A stretch of 64,000 nucleotides of DNA from Desulfosporosinus acididurans (GCF_001029285.1 NZ_LDZY01000018.1:1-64000), one strand, 5' to 3'; shown: positions 26,873 through 34,260, counted from the stretch's first letter. Notes: generated from the sequence alone by a model not told the origin. Program-made: numbers and translations.

Positions 26873-27075
26873 GTTGGTAACTTATTAAGATAGGGGTAAG
26901 GATTTGCACCTTACAAACCGGTTTTTCCTCACACTAGATGTTTTTATAGGCATCACCCTTGGAGCTACTTTTTCGCTGCGTGGTCTCAACTCCGCGCATC
27001 CGGCAAATCGTCTGTCGCGACCATGTGAGTTTGTATTTTGCGTCTACCTATTCCGCTACCCTGCCTTTAATAACT
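26873..27075 (-). ncRNA. Structured RNA with tRNA-Leu-like arms between terS and terL
   Basis: Transcribed on the minus strand, the 5' part reads TAGCGGAATAGGTAGACGC, nearly the canonical tRNA-Leu D-arm (3-bp GCG/CGC stem, GG in the loop). The 3' part has a T-arm TAAGG-TGCAAAT-CCTTA with the G53-C61 closing pair kept. In place of an anticodon arm there is a long helix (TACAAAC/GTTTGTA, then CTCACA/TGTGAG) closing a ~90-nt insert with its own hairpin (TGGTC/GACCA). The acceptor is only partly paired (GGG/CCC), no CCA is encoded, and outer TTATTAA/TTAATAA pairing extends it. A terminator follows directly. It does not look like an aminoacylatable tRNA or tmRNA. Confidence 0.65.
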
Positions 27076-27086
27076 TCCCTTCATCC

Positions 27087-27629
27087 TTACACGTTCCCGA
27101 ATCCTTTTGCTGCTAAGGGGTCAATATGCTCAGGTTCTTTCTTTGGTACATTCTTTACTTTGGCTAAGGGGTTAAGAAAGGACCTGTCTTCTGATTTGGT
27201 GAGTAGGTCATTCTTTTTATTAAGTTGATTGTCTATGGTCACTAGCGGCTCTAATTTTAGTATCGTCTCAATTTGATATCTAAAATCTTCTGGTAATATA
27301 TCTCTATATTTTTCCCAGTTGATTGGGAAATCTTCAAGTATTCTTCTTTTTTCGATATACCCGAGGTATTCGCTATAGGTTAAACAGTATCTACCTAACG
27401 ATCCAACATCACCGCTTGAGACGAAGTCTGCTAACTTATACGCCTTCATTATTTCTTTCCACTTTTTTAAGGCCTTATCGTCTTTCCTGACTTCATCTGG
27501 ACATCTGAGAATATGGGTCCCTGTTTTGATTTCTGCCGCTTTCCTTTGTTCGACTATCTCTTTCGTGAGATGGTGACTACGTCCCTTTGCTAAAATCAAA
27601 TCAACCGGTTGCCCATTTCTTCCGCCCAT
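27087..27629 (-). CDS. Terminase small subunit, P27 family
   Basis: A 180-residue protein starting at the ATG 27629, after AAAGGGGTGG. It has P27-type features: GGRNGQPVDLILAKGRSHHL, then PDEVRKDDKALKKWKEIMK and a helical DNA-binding region (SSGDVGSLGRYCLTYSEYLG). It recognises the packaging site and recruits the large subunit. The structured RNA begins about 10 bp after its stop. Confidence 0.88.
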   Translation of the reverse strand: MGGRNGQPVDLILAKGRSHHLTKEIVEQRKAAEIKTGTHILRCPDEVRKDDKALKKWKEIMKAYKLADFVSSGDVGSLGRYCLTYSEYLGYIEKRRILEDFPINWEKYRDILPEDFRYQIETILKLEPLVTIDNQLNKKNDLLTKSEDRSFLNPLAKVKNVPKKEPEHIDPLAAKGFGNV

Positions 27630-27662
27630 AGCCACCACCCCTTTATAAAAAAAGATTAATTA

Positions 27663-27806
27663 TTATTTCAAAGCATCCAGTTGAATCATTAGCAATAAAA
27701 ACTTACCCATCGCAGTTTTTGCTTTTTCTTCATCTCCATTTTCAAGGGCCTCAACGACTTCTCCGGAAACATCCCTTAACTTCTTAAACATTTCTAAGAT
27801 ATCCAT
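27663..27806 (-). CDS. Small helical protein (47 aa)
   Basis: A 47-codon frame (MDILEMFKKLRDVSGEVVE...) with GGGAGG about 10 nt before the ATG. It is helical and amphipathic, with an acidic middle (LENGDEEKAK). It lies between the HNH and small terminase genes. A real gene is likely from the ribosome site and codon pattern; function unknown. Confidence 0.65.
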   Translation of the reverse strand: MDILEMFKKLRDVSGEVVEALENGDEEKAKTAMGKFLLLMIQLDALK

Positions 27807-27927
27807 GTTGTTCATTCCTCCCAAAACTTTCAAAAACGGATTTTTTTACGAAGTTGAGGGCCGCTTGGTCCAGCTTTGAAAAGCTGTAGAGATTCAATGC
27901 CCCCCTACCCTTGGCCTTGCGTTGTAA
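27807..27927. other. Intergenic stretch between HNH and terS side; cos candidate
   Basis: About 120 bp without a convincing gene, containing a poly-T/poly-A bend region and a CCCCCCTACCC run. In phages with HNH-P27 terS-terL modules, the cos site usually lies between HNH and terS. That is inferred here by position only; no cleavage site can be read. Confidence 0.3.
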
Positions 27928-28275
27928 TCACTCTCCGCGCGCCGTTCTTGTACTGTGACACGACTTGCACAGTGCTCTTAGGTTGCTCTTTACAAGACGA
28001 AGTTCTGGGAAGTCTCTGACCTTCTTCTTGTGATGAACCTCTCTAGATGGTGTTAGCGCATCCTGCTCCAAACAATCCTCACATAAGGGATGCTCTCGCA
28101 AATACATCCTTCTAAGTTTTTCCCACGTACTGTCATAGCCTCTTTGCCTTGCTGAGCCCCTATACTTCTCGTACTCATTTACCGTGTGGGTGTGTTCTTC
28201 ACAATATCCACTAGCATCCCTTGTTAGATGGACACATCCTGCATATTTGCACGGTCTTAAAGATCTTAAAGGCAT
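27928..28275 (-). CDS. HNH endonuclease
   Basis: A 115-residue HNH nuclease. The ATG at 28275 is preceded by GGAG; a longer frame begins inside that site. It has two zinc-binding Cys pairs (CKYAGC..., CEDC / CKSC), the catalytic block REVHHKKKVRDFPELRLV and the closing NLRALCKSCHSTRTAR. HNH proteins next to terminases are needed for cos cleavage in several phages, which fits its place here. Confidence 0.92.
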   Translation of the reverse strand: MPLRSLRPCKYAGCVHLTRDASGYCEEHTHTVNEYEKYRGSARQRGYDSTWEKLRRMYLREHPLCEDCLEQDALTPSREVHHKKKVRDFPELRLVKSNLRALCKSCHSTRTARGE

Positions 28276-28317
28276 AGTAATAATCTCCAAAAATGAATTA
28301 ATCTTACTAATATTTTA

Positions 28318-28346
28318 TTTACACGTATAGTAATACGTGCTATACT
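28318..28346 (+). promoter_or_regulatory. hicAB promoter with palindromic operator
   Basis: TTTACA (28318-28323) and TATACT (28341-28346) are 17 bp apart. The spacer holds the perfect inverted repeat CACGTAT-AGTA-ATACGTG at 28322-28339, a natural HicB operator. Confidence 0.85.
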
Positions 28347-28371
28347 ATTATTAGTGAGGGGGACTTAAAAG

Positions 28372-28569
28372 ATGAAAAGTTACTCATCCCGAGAGATAAT
28401 ACAAATCTTAATTGAAGATGGATGGTACAAAGTAAGCACAGAAGGTGACCATCACCACTTCAAACACCCAACAAAAAAAGGTAAGGTGACGGTAACCCAC
28501 CCAGTGAAGGACATACCGATAAAAACTATAAGATCCATATTCAAGATAGCGGGGATAAAGCTCCAATAG
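28372..28569 (+). CDS. hicA: HicA-type mRNA interferase toxin
   Basis: A 65-residue HicA protein with the dsRNA-binding-like fold. It shows SREIIQILIEDGWYKVSTEG, then the catalytic His in GDHHHFKHP, and KVTVTHPVKDIPIKTIRSI. It cleaves mRNA when not neutralised. It starts after a GAGGGGG site and is followed at 49 bp by hicB. The pair is plus-strand in a minus-strand region, consistent with expression in the lysogen, where it may stabilise the prophage or guard against other phages. Confidence 0.92.
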   Translation: MKSYSSREIIQILIEDGWYKVSTEGDHHHFKHPTKKGKVTVTHPVKDIPIKTIRSIFKIAGIKLQ

Positions 28570-28618
28570 ATCCTCGCTATCATTCCCCCACCTAAACAGA
28601 CAGGAGGATTTGATAATT

Positions 28619-29023
28619 ATGAAAAAAGATCGATATATTTACCCGGCAGTTTTCGACTATGCAACAGATGGGATCTCTATTGAGTTTCCCGATTTACCAG
28701 GATGCCTGCCTTGCGCTCACTCCGATGAAGAAGCTCTAAAAAACGCTCGGGAAGCTATGGCACTTCATTTATACAGCATGGAACAAGATGACGATGAAAT
28801 CCCAGATCCTACACCAGTTACTTCCTTACGTCCTGAAGCTAATCAAGCTATTGTCCTTATCGAAGCTTGGATGCCCTCATTTCGTGACCAAATCGAAAAT
28901 AAGGCTATCAAAAAGACATTAACAATACCAAAATGGCTAAATGACATTGCAGAAGAAAAACGCGTTAATTTTTCACACGTTTTACAAGATGCTCTTAAAA
29001 ATTATCTAGGAATTCAACAATAA
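28619..29023 (+). CDS. hicB: HicB-type antitoxin
   Basis: A 134-residue antitoxin; the ATG at 28619 follows ACAGGAGGA. The N-terminal HicB fold reads YPAVFDYATDGISIEFPDLP, then GCLPCAHSDEEALKNAREAM. The C-terminus carries a ribbon-helix-helix-like DNA-binding part (TLTIPKWLNDIAEEKRVNFS, HVLQDALKNYLGI). It neutralises HicA and probably binds the palindrome in its promoter. Confidence 0.92.
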   Translation: MKKDRYIYPAVFDYATDGISIEFPDLPGCLPCAHSDEEALKNAREAMALHLYSMEQDDDEIPDPTPVTSLRPEANQAIVLIEAWMPSFRDQIENKAIKKTLTIPKWLNDIAEEKRVNFSHVLQDALKNYLGIQQ

Positions 29024-29044
29024 GCAGCCTTAACCGGCTGCTTT

Positions 29045-29308
29045 TCATTTTAATTCCCTTTTTGTCTCGGTTTGCTTCTCATTCCCTTCTTGCTCCCTGG
29101 AGCATTCCGGACACAACGTATTCTCAAGAAAAGAGAAGAATTTCTTTTTACAAATCGGGCATTGAAGAAGAGTTTGTTCAATTCTCGTTCTCTTAACCGA
29201 AGATTTCACTCTTGTCCCCTCCAAAGAAAAAGAGCCCGAAGGCTCATAAATAAAAATCGTCCCTATACTATTAGGTGGCAATCGTATGACAAAATCAGAA
29301 CATTTCAA
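29045..29308 (-). CDS. Hypothetical zinc-ribbon protein
   Basis: An 87-residue protein with a TTG start overlapping the upstream sigma-like gene by 14 bp. A CPIC...CPEC zinc ribbon lies in its C-terminal third (LQCPICKKKFFSF; LCPECSREQE), followed by a charged tail. The N-terminus is beta-rich. Function unknown; the metal site is inferred from the Cys pairs. Confidence 0.6.
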   Translation of the reverse strand: MKCSDFVIRLPPNSIGTIFIYEPSGSFSLEGTRVKSSVKRTRIEQTLLQCPICKKKFFSFLENTLCPECSREQEGNEKQTETKRELK

Positions 29309-29816
29309 GCTGAATATCCTGTTTAAAGGTTATTCCGTGGTCAGTTAAGTCCTCAGCTAACAAATAAATTTTATCTTCTGCCCTTTTGACTAGCGTTTGA
29401 ACTGTAGCCTTCTGAATCTTCATTATCCTCGCGGCATCACTAAATGAATAACAATTTACACGTACTAACGAATATGCTTCTCGTTCTTTTGTTGTCATAG
29501 CTTTAAGGACAATTCCAAGATCATCAATCGCCCTCTTCATTTTATCGCTTATCTCTGATGGCTGACTTTGAAGTGCTAAGGCTCGAACAAAATCTAGGTT
29601 TTTAGGATCCATTGGAATTTCTCTTTGTGAACTGCTTCGCCTTGTGATTGCCCTTCTATTATCAGGGTGTTTTCCTAATTCCATATATTTAATCGAAAAA
29701 CTCAAACTATCTGCACAACTTGCGAGTAGTGATTTATCTTCTTTATTGGTGGCCTGTATTCTTGCTCTGTTAACTCTTCGAAGAGTAATTTTATATTCTC
29801 TGATCAGTTGTTTCAT
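29295..29816 (-). CDS. Sigma-like late-gene regulator (Xpf/ArpU type)
   Basis: A 173-residue protein; the ATG at 29816 follows AAGGGGTGG. The C-terminal half has a sigma-region-4-like helix-turn-helix (MTTKEREAYSLVRVNCYSFS, DAARIMKIQKATVQTLVKRA). The N-terminus is basic and helical. Its place between early genes and the packaging genes is that of positive control factors such as Xpf of PBSX, so it is the best candidate to switch on the late operon. Confidence 0.75.
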   Translation of the reverse strand: MKQLIREYKITLRRVNRARIQATNKEDKSLLASCADSLSFSIKYMELGKHPDNRRAITRRSSSQREIPMDPKNLDFVRALALQSQPSEISDKMKRAIDDLGIVLKAMTTKEREAYSLVRVNCYSFSDAARIMKIQKATVQTLVKRAEDKIYLLAEDLTDHGITFKQDIQLEMF

Positions 29817-29848
29817 AATTGCCACCCCTTCCGAATTAGCTCACTTCC

Positions 29849-30067
29849 TTATCCACAGGGACTATATCCACATTCGATACAAACATAACAACCATTTTGC
29901 CTAATCACTCTGCCACCGCATTCCGCGCAACCTTGTCCATCTCTGTGATAAAAACACTCTCGATTCCATTCAGGGCAAGTAGTTTGCATTATTTTAATGC
30001 ATTTCAGAACATCCTCTGTTGATTTAATAATATGGTTGCAACAGAATTTATCGCCGCACTTAAGCAT
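29849..30067 (-). CDS. Small Cys-rich zinc-binding protein
   Basis: A 72-residue protein; the ATG at 30067 lies 7 nt after GGAGG. It contains many Cys/His pairs (CGDKFCCNH, CFYHRDGQGCAECGG, CYVCIECGYSPCG), indicating at least one zinc ribbon. It overlaps the gene before it by 8 bp. Function unknown; part of a run of small Cys-rich early genes. Confidence 0.7.
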   Translation of the reverse strand: MLKCGDKFCCNHIIKSTEDVLKCIKIMQTTCPEWNRECFYHRDGQGCAECGGRVIRQNGCYVCIECGYSPCG

Positions 30068-30260
30068 CTTCAACCTCCGATTTTTTGCATTGATCGCATC
30101 TTTTGTAAGCATGAGCATTCCAGTCATACTTCAATTTTTCCTTGAACATCAGACACCTTTCCGACTCTCTACCTAATTTTTCGCAGGCAGCAATACCTGA
30201 TGTCATACTACAGTGTGTTTCCGTTTGCGCTCCTTTTAGTTCAATGGTGAGTGTTAACAT
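30060..30260 (-). CDS. Small hypothetical protein with CxxC
   Basis: A 66-residue protein that starts MLTLTIELKGAQTETHC and ends RCDQCKKSEVEDA. It may bind a metal ion through its four Cys. The ATG overlaps the stop of the preceding 47-aa gene (ATGTTAA), so they are coupled. Function unknown. Confidence 0.65.
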   Translation of the reverse strand: MLTLTIELKGAQTETHCSMTSGIAACEKLGRESERCLMFKEKLKYDWNAHAYKRCDQCKKSEVEDA

Positions 30261-30397
30261 TTTGTTTTCTTACCCCCAATCCTAAGCCACCGGCAATCAT
30301 CGATCTTTGCATATCCGCATTTGTTCTTTTCTTGACATTTATCACACATGCAAGCTCTTGTTTGGGCTTGTCCTTTGCATTTTCGGCAATCACACAA
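30254..30397 (-). CDS. Tiny Cys-rich protein (47 aa)
   Basis: A 47-codon frame starting at TTG, 7 nt after GAGGTG. It has the dense pattern CDCRKC ... CMCDKC ... CGYAKIDDCRW: nine Cys in 35 residues, a clear metal-binding mini-protein. It fills the gap between two small genes with overlaps at both ends (8 bp and ATGTTAA), which strongly supports it. Confidence 0.75.
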   Translation of the reverse strand: MCDCRKCKGQAQTRACMCDKCQEKNKCGYAKIDDCRWLRIGGKKTKC

Positions 30398-30590
30398 CTT
30401 TCAACACCTCAATCCTCTTTAACTCAATTTCCCCTGACATAAACCATCGTTGGATGGTTTGAAGAAGGTATCTTAGCCGCCTTTCGTCGACGGCTACGGC
30501 ATTATTTCGGCCTTGAAGGAAAACGAGCTTATTTTCCTCTTTGTTTTCGACGGCATAGTATTCGCCGTTAAGAACTAGGAGATGTTTCAT
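30390..30590 (-). CDS. Small hypothetical protein
   Basis: A 66-residue protein (MKHLLVLNGEYYAVENKEE...) with a good GAGGGATAACA start context. It is beta-rich at the N-terminus, with a basic helix (ERRLRYLLQTIQRWF) in the second half. No family recognised. It overlaps the tiny Cys-rich gene by 8 bp. Confidence 0.65.
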   Translation of the reverse strand: MKHLLVLNGEYYAVENKEENKLVFLQGRNNAVAVDERRLRYLLQTIQRWFMSGEIELKRIEVLKVV

Positions 30591-30592
30591 TG

Positions 30593-30844
30593 TTATCCCT
30601 CCTCAAGTTGCTCTGCCCGTATCTTAATGTCATCACTTAAGTCTGCCTCTCGCAAGGCCCATCTAAGGCCTCCCAGTCCATCCAGTGCGCAGTGCTCGAA
30701 AATCCTAACTCCTTTGCCGCCTTTTCCTACAGCCCAGGTTTCCGTTTCAATTGGATGAGAGTTTCGGCACGTTATGGCATCAGATTGCTTGCCGTAAGCT
30801 TTCCGACATAACGGGCATCGGTAACAAACTTCAATGTGAGCCAT
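30593..30844 (-). CDS. Small zinc-finger protein
   Basis: An 83-residue protein starting at the ATG 30844 after AAAGGGG. It has a CPLC-x12-C-x3-H finger (CYRCPLCRKAYGKQ; ITCRNSH) in the N-terminal part and an acidic helical end. A nucleic-acid role is possible; function unknown. Confidence 0.7.
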   Translation of the reverse strand: MAHIEVCYRCPLCRKAYGKQSDAITCRNSHPIETETWAVGKGGKGVRIFEHCALDGLGGLRWALREADLSDDIKIRAEQLEEG

Positions 30845-30860
30845 TGGATTAAGTCCCCTT

Positions 30861-31220
30861 TCAGCCTGTTCGCAAATAATCCTCAATGACATCCTTGGCC
30901 TCAACCCAACCAAAACAAACCGTCGAATAATACCCTTGCTTGGTCGTTTCGGCTATCCACCATTTTTGATTATCCGAAAGCTTTCCGCCTCTTACCTTGA
31001 GTTCGATATATAGCCCGTGATGGTTCCCTCTGGCAACCGGCAGGAAGATGTCGCTAACTCCTGCCTTTTCCCCTTCCTGTTTCAGTCTGGCTGCCTCCCG
31101 AGCATTTCGCTTACCTCCGTTAGGGATTGAGTGGAGTAGTTTTAACTCGGGATATTTTCCTTGCGCTAATTTCGCCCATTGGAATAAAGAGATTTGTTCG
31201 TCGCTTTCTAAATGGTTCAT
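30861..31220 (-). CDS. VRR-NUC domain nuclease
   Basis: A 119-residue single-domain nuclease. It shows the VRR-NUC order: SDEQISLFQWAKL, then KLLHSIPNGGKRN, GVSDIFLPVARG, and the catalytic GLYIELKVRGGKLSDNQ with the Glu-x-Lys motif. Such enzymes act on branched or single-stranded DNA ends in phage replication. It directly follows the replication initiator gene. Confidence 0.92.
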   Translation of the reverse strand: MNHLESDEQISLFQWAKLAQGKYPELKLLHSIPNGGKRNAREAARLKQEGEKAGVSDIFLPVARGNHHGLYIELKVRGGKLSDNQKWWIAETTKQGYYSTVCFGWVEAKDVIEDYLRTG

Positions 31221-31232
31221 TGATCCCTTTCC

Positions 31233-32282
31233 TCACAAATAAAAGTTATCGTACTTTCCTTTTTCCGGTGATGACCTTGGCGGTTTATCTCCAGGGTCCT
31301 TATTTCGCTTGTACTCTTTTTGGCTTTTACGTTCAGCTTCTCGTGCTTCTATAGCGGCTAAGGTTAATACTCCATGTTCCATCCAATCCCTAAGCACAGC
31401 ATTAAGATAATTTGCATTTCGAGCATCAGCATCTAAGCAGCGCTTAAGAGCTTCAATGACCAAAGCGTCTGAATCCGGACTTCCTCTCCCGGAAAATTCA
31501 TCACACCAAGCAAGAATGTTGTCAGCCTCGCCTTTGGGAATCATCCTTCCCCAGTTTTTCTCTGCCCAAGCAATTGAACGAGTTCCAAGATCCATGGAGG
31601 TACTTTCTTCAGTCTTGGATACGATTTCACCCAAATTGGATGCGGATTCCGCTGTTTCAGGTGCAGTTCCCCCGTTTTCGGGAACGCTTTGTTCGATTTC
31701 CTCGCGCGCGTTGTTATTGTTATTAGGTACTGTACTGTTGGTTGTGTTGGGTTGGTTGGGTACGGTTGGGTTGGGTACGGTTGGGTTGGGTACGGTTGGG
31801 TTGGGTACGGTTGGGTTGGGTACGGTTGGGTTGGGTACGGTAGTAGCGTTACAAGGCGTTTCAGTGTCGTTACCATCGTTACCGTAACGCGTTACATGAG
31901 CGTTACCAGTTTTATTTACTCTTTCTCTATATTTCCGAACTCGTTCCCTGGTCTTATCCTTGTTTATTTCTCGCTGAGTAACTATCCGACCAGCATAGTC
32001 GAACCAATCATGGATAACCAATCCATTTTCTGTTTCATCAATAAATCTGGCCTTAATGAGAGCATTAACAAAAAGCTTTTCGTCACCTTCCCACATACAG
32101 GCTTCTGCTATATCAAATTCATCGTATTTACTAAGAAGGCCATCTTGAACATAGTCTAAAGCCCACCACCAAAGAAAATGAAGATGGCCAACGGCAGTGA
32201 CTGTAGAAATCCCTAACAGTCTGGCAAGCTTTTTAGTTTTTGGGTGCCTACCTAGCTCTTGATTACTCTCGATCCAAGCCAT
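31233..32282 (-). CDS. Phage replication initiator (DnaD-like) with PTVPN linker repeat
   Basis: A 349-residue protein. The N-terminal ~115 residues are a winged-helix-like DNA-binding part (MAWIESNQELGRHPKTKKLA; SKYDEFDIAEACMWEGD). A linker with five PTVPN repeats and an Asn-rich stretch follows, then a C-terminal DnaD-like domain ending in NYLNAVLRDWMEHG, the usual YxxxIxxxW-type motif. It probably opens the phage origin and recruits helicase. The repeated linker DNA is a good origin candidate. No helicase loader gene was seen beside it. Confidence 0.8.
   Translation of the reverse strand: MAWIESNQELGRHPKTKKLARLLGISTVTAVGHLHFLWWWALDYVQDGLLSKYDEFDIAEACMWEGDEKLFVNALIKARFIDETENGLVIHDWFDYAGRIVTQREINKDKTRERVRKYRERVNKTGNAHVTRYGNDGNDTETPCNATTVPNPTVPNPTVPNPTVPNPTVPNPTVPNQPNTTNSTVPNNNNNAREEIEQSVPENGGTAPETAESASNLGEIVSKTEESTSMDLGTRSIAWAEKNWGRMIPKGEADNILAWCDEFSGRGSPDSDALVIEALKRCLDADARNANYLNAVLRDWMEHGVLTLAAIEAREAERKSQKEYKRNKDPGDKPPRSSPEKGKYDNFYL
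31756..31840. repeat. 15-bp tandem repeat in the replication gene (iteron/origin candidate)
   Basis: The unit TTGGGTACGGTTGGG recurs with exact 15-bp spacing; the TACGG core is at 31761, 31776, 31791, 31806, 31821 and 31836. It encodes PTVPN in the linker of the initiator. Confidence 0.9.
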
Positions 32283-32408
32283 TTTGCCATCTCCTTTAGA
32301 ATAGTGACATTTGAATTTCCTTATCTATCATTTTTAAGAATCACCTTGGAATTTTCGGGGAAAGATTAACTCATCTTATTTGTTCATCATCACAAAGGGG
32401 TTGTAAAT

Positions 32409-32630
32409 ATGTCCGGCAAACTCAAGCTTGAAATCATCGACGAAAAAAATGTGCTCGAAATTTTTGAATCTGAACTTGATAAACTAACCTTTGTGATGTA
32501 TCCTAACGATCCTAAGGATGATACGATTCTTGAAGTTAATACCGATACTTCTGAGTTTTCGTCGTTGCTTAAACGATTACTGGAAGTTCCCGACCAGTTC
32601 ACTAAAACGGACACATTTCCAAATCAATGA
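32409..32630 (+). CDS. Small acidic hypothetical protein, plus strand
   Basis: A 73-residue acidic protein (MSGKLKLEIIDEKNVLEIFE...) with AAAGGGG about 9 nt before its ATG. It runs against the surrounding early genes and overlaps the end of the MBL gene tail to tail by 29 bp. The start context favours it over the competing frame on the other strand. Its acidity would suit a DNA-mimic or inhibitor, but this is speculation. Confidence 0.55.
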   Translation: MSGKLKLEIIDEKNVLEIFESELDKLTFVMYPNDPKDDTILEVNTDTSEFSSLLKRLLEVPDQFTKTDTFPNQ

Positions 32631-33375
32631 CCTTACCGGACTCCGCGGCCTCAACATCCTTCATCGTCAGATCATGAATCTCTCGAACCATTCTCGCTGC
32701 GTCTGCATTTCCATCCGAAAGGTGAATGAGAACTATTTTTCTCACTTGCGTTAGATCATTAGCCTGAAGAAAGCTCTTAACATTATCCAAACTAAAATGA
32801 CTTTCGAGCAACCGGTTCTTTAATGACTCCGGGATCCGTCCGGCTTGGATATTTTCCTCAAGGATATCGCGACAGTAATTACATTCAACCATAATGTAAT
32901 TAAGGCCATTGAACCGATATCGAATGTAGTAGGTGTCCGTAGCAAAGAGCAATTTCTCACCTGTTGGTCGATATTGAATTAGGTACCCGAGTGGACCAGC
33001 TGCATCGTGTTCGGCCTTAAAGGCCAATATGTCAAAATCGTCGATGCTAAACTGCTGACCAGCTTTTATCCTACAAAGTCTATGAGCGTAACCATAGGAA
33101 GGTACACCAGGATTTTCCCTAAGCAATAAACTCCTAAAAGTTTCAAAACTCATATAAACGTCTATACCGGACCTTTCTAAGAGAGTTTTAACACCTTTTG
33201 CATGATCCATATGCTCATGAGTAATTAAGCAACCACAGACATTTCGCAGGTCAAAGTTTAATGCCTTTTGTATTTCTTTATAGGGAACCCCTGCATCTAG
33301 CAGGAGGCTCCCTGTTTTAGTTTCAAGGATGTAACAATTTCCTTTGCTCGATGAACCGATTACTTTTAATTTCAT
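32602..33375 (-). CDS. MBL-fold metallohydrolase of the recombination operon
   Basis: A 257-residue metallo-beta-lactamase-fold protein. Metal-binding motifs are complete: LITHEHMDHAKGV, then FKAEHDAAGPLGY, LLFATDTYYI and a late VLIHLSDGNAD. This YycJ-like type is often next to RecT and SbcC-like genes in phages and is thought to be a DNA 5' exonuclease. Here it lies 3 bp after recT, so it probably supplies single-stranded ends for annealing. Confidence 0.88.
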   Translation of the reverse strand: MKLKVIGSSSKGNCYILETKTGSLLLDAGVPYKEIQKALNFDLRNVCGCLITHEHMDHAKGVKTLLERSGIDVYMSFETFRSLLLRENPGVPSYGYAHRLCRIKAGQQFSIDDFDILAFKAEHDAAGPLGYLIQYRPTGEKLLFATDTYYIRYRFNGLNYIMVECNYCRDILEENIQAGRIPESLKNRLLESHFSLDNVKSFLQANDLTQVRKIVLIHLSDGNADAARMVREIHDLTMKDVEAAESGKVIDLEMCPF

Positions 33376-33378
33376 AGC

Positions 33379-34239
33379 TTAGAAGTCCGGTCCCAAAGTT
33401 TGCTGCTGCACTGTATCATTTTTCTGCTCTATTACCTGGTTATCATTGGGCTTCGATGGTTCTTCGGCTTGGATATCAATAACATCACCATTGGCATTTG
33501 CTTTAATTTCTTCTGCAGCCTCTTGCTCTTTGTCAAAATCCTCAGCTGTGTTATTAAATGATCCAACAAGAAGATTGCTATCATCTGAGGTATTGGCATA
33601 CATCTTACATGTCTTATTAATGACTGTACGTTTAGCCATATCCTCCGGAAATTCTTTCTGAACGTTATTTACCTTCATTGAGGTCTTGGCCCATGCCATA
33701 TCAATTTGCTTCTTGGTAATAATCTCGGTAAATTCCTGGCCACCATCATGAAAAATAGTGCAATATGCAGCGACAATTTTAGAAGAATCCATGCTTGCAA
33801 GAGTTTGTTTATGTTTCGTTATTCGCTTGGTCCCGCCGTTGATCTCAAATTCAAATTCATCGCCTTCGTATACAACCTGAGCAAAAATGCTCTCGACGCT
33901 TTCCAGCCTTTTAGTAACCGCCATGGTCCCAAAATAAGAGCGCATTGCCGTAAGCTTTGAGCCACGAACGATATAATAGACTTGCTTTTTAGCGGGTGAA
34001 AGGCCTTGGATAACTGTGTCTAACATGGCATTGGCAATACTCGACCTTGTACATACTTCAAGAGCTGCCTTACCGTCCTTATCTTTTGTTTCTTGAAGTA
34101 TCAGCCATGCGCTTTGAAGGGCATTTGAAGCACTGTAATTTGCCGGGAGATTGATTCCTCCGTTCTCCTGCATTTCCTTGATTTTTGTTTCCACAGTGGT
34201 CAGAGTCTCTTCTTTTACTGCCATAAGATCATTCGCCAT
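33379..34239 (-). CDS. recT: RecT-family single-strand annealing protein
   Basis: A 286-residue RecT protein; the ATG at 34239 lies 10 nt after GGAGG. Family motifs are visible: NYSASNALQSAWLILQETKD, SIANAMLDTVIQGLSPAKKQ with VYYIVRGSKLTAMRSYFG, and the VYEGDEFEFEI strand. The C-terminus is acidic and Gln-rich. It anneals complementary strands in phage recombination together with the MBL and SbcC-like neighbours. Confidence 0.95.
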   Translation of the reverse strand: MANDLMAVKEETLTTVETKIKEMQENGGINLPANYSASNALQSAWLILQETKDKDGKAALEVCTRSSIANAMLDTVIQGLSPAKKQVYYIVRGSKLTAMRSYFGTMAVTKRLESVESIFAQVVYEGDEFEFEINGGTKRITKHKQTLASMDSSKIVAAYCTIFHDGGQEFTEIITKKQIDMAWAKTSMKVNNVQKEFPEDMAKRTVINKTCKMYANTSDDSNLLVGSFNNTAEDFDKEQEAAEEIKANANGDVIDIQAEEPSKPNDNQVIEQKNDTVQQQTLGPDF

Positions 34240-34260
34240 AATTCTCATTCCTCCAATTTA

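Noticed and set aside
26873-27075. Intron-containing tRNA-Leu or tmRNA between terS and terL
   Set aside because: The insert is too short and lacks group I core motifs, the anticodon arm cannot be rebuilt from the flanks, the acceptor is mismatched, and there is no tag-peptide frame of tmRNA type.
31741-31840. CRISPR-like array
   Set aside because: The 15-bp units are direct tandem copies without unique spacers, inside a coding frame.
31456-32159. Plus-strand frames across the replication gene
   Set aside because: They are shadows with low-complexity Gly/Tyr/Val repeats produced by the 15-bp repeat; the minus-strand frame has a recognisable initiator.
32390-32614. Minus-strand frame of 74 codons opposite the small plus-strand gene
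   Set aside because: It is Ser-rich with no ribosome site, while the plus-strand frame has a good one.
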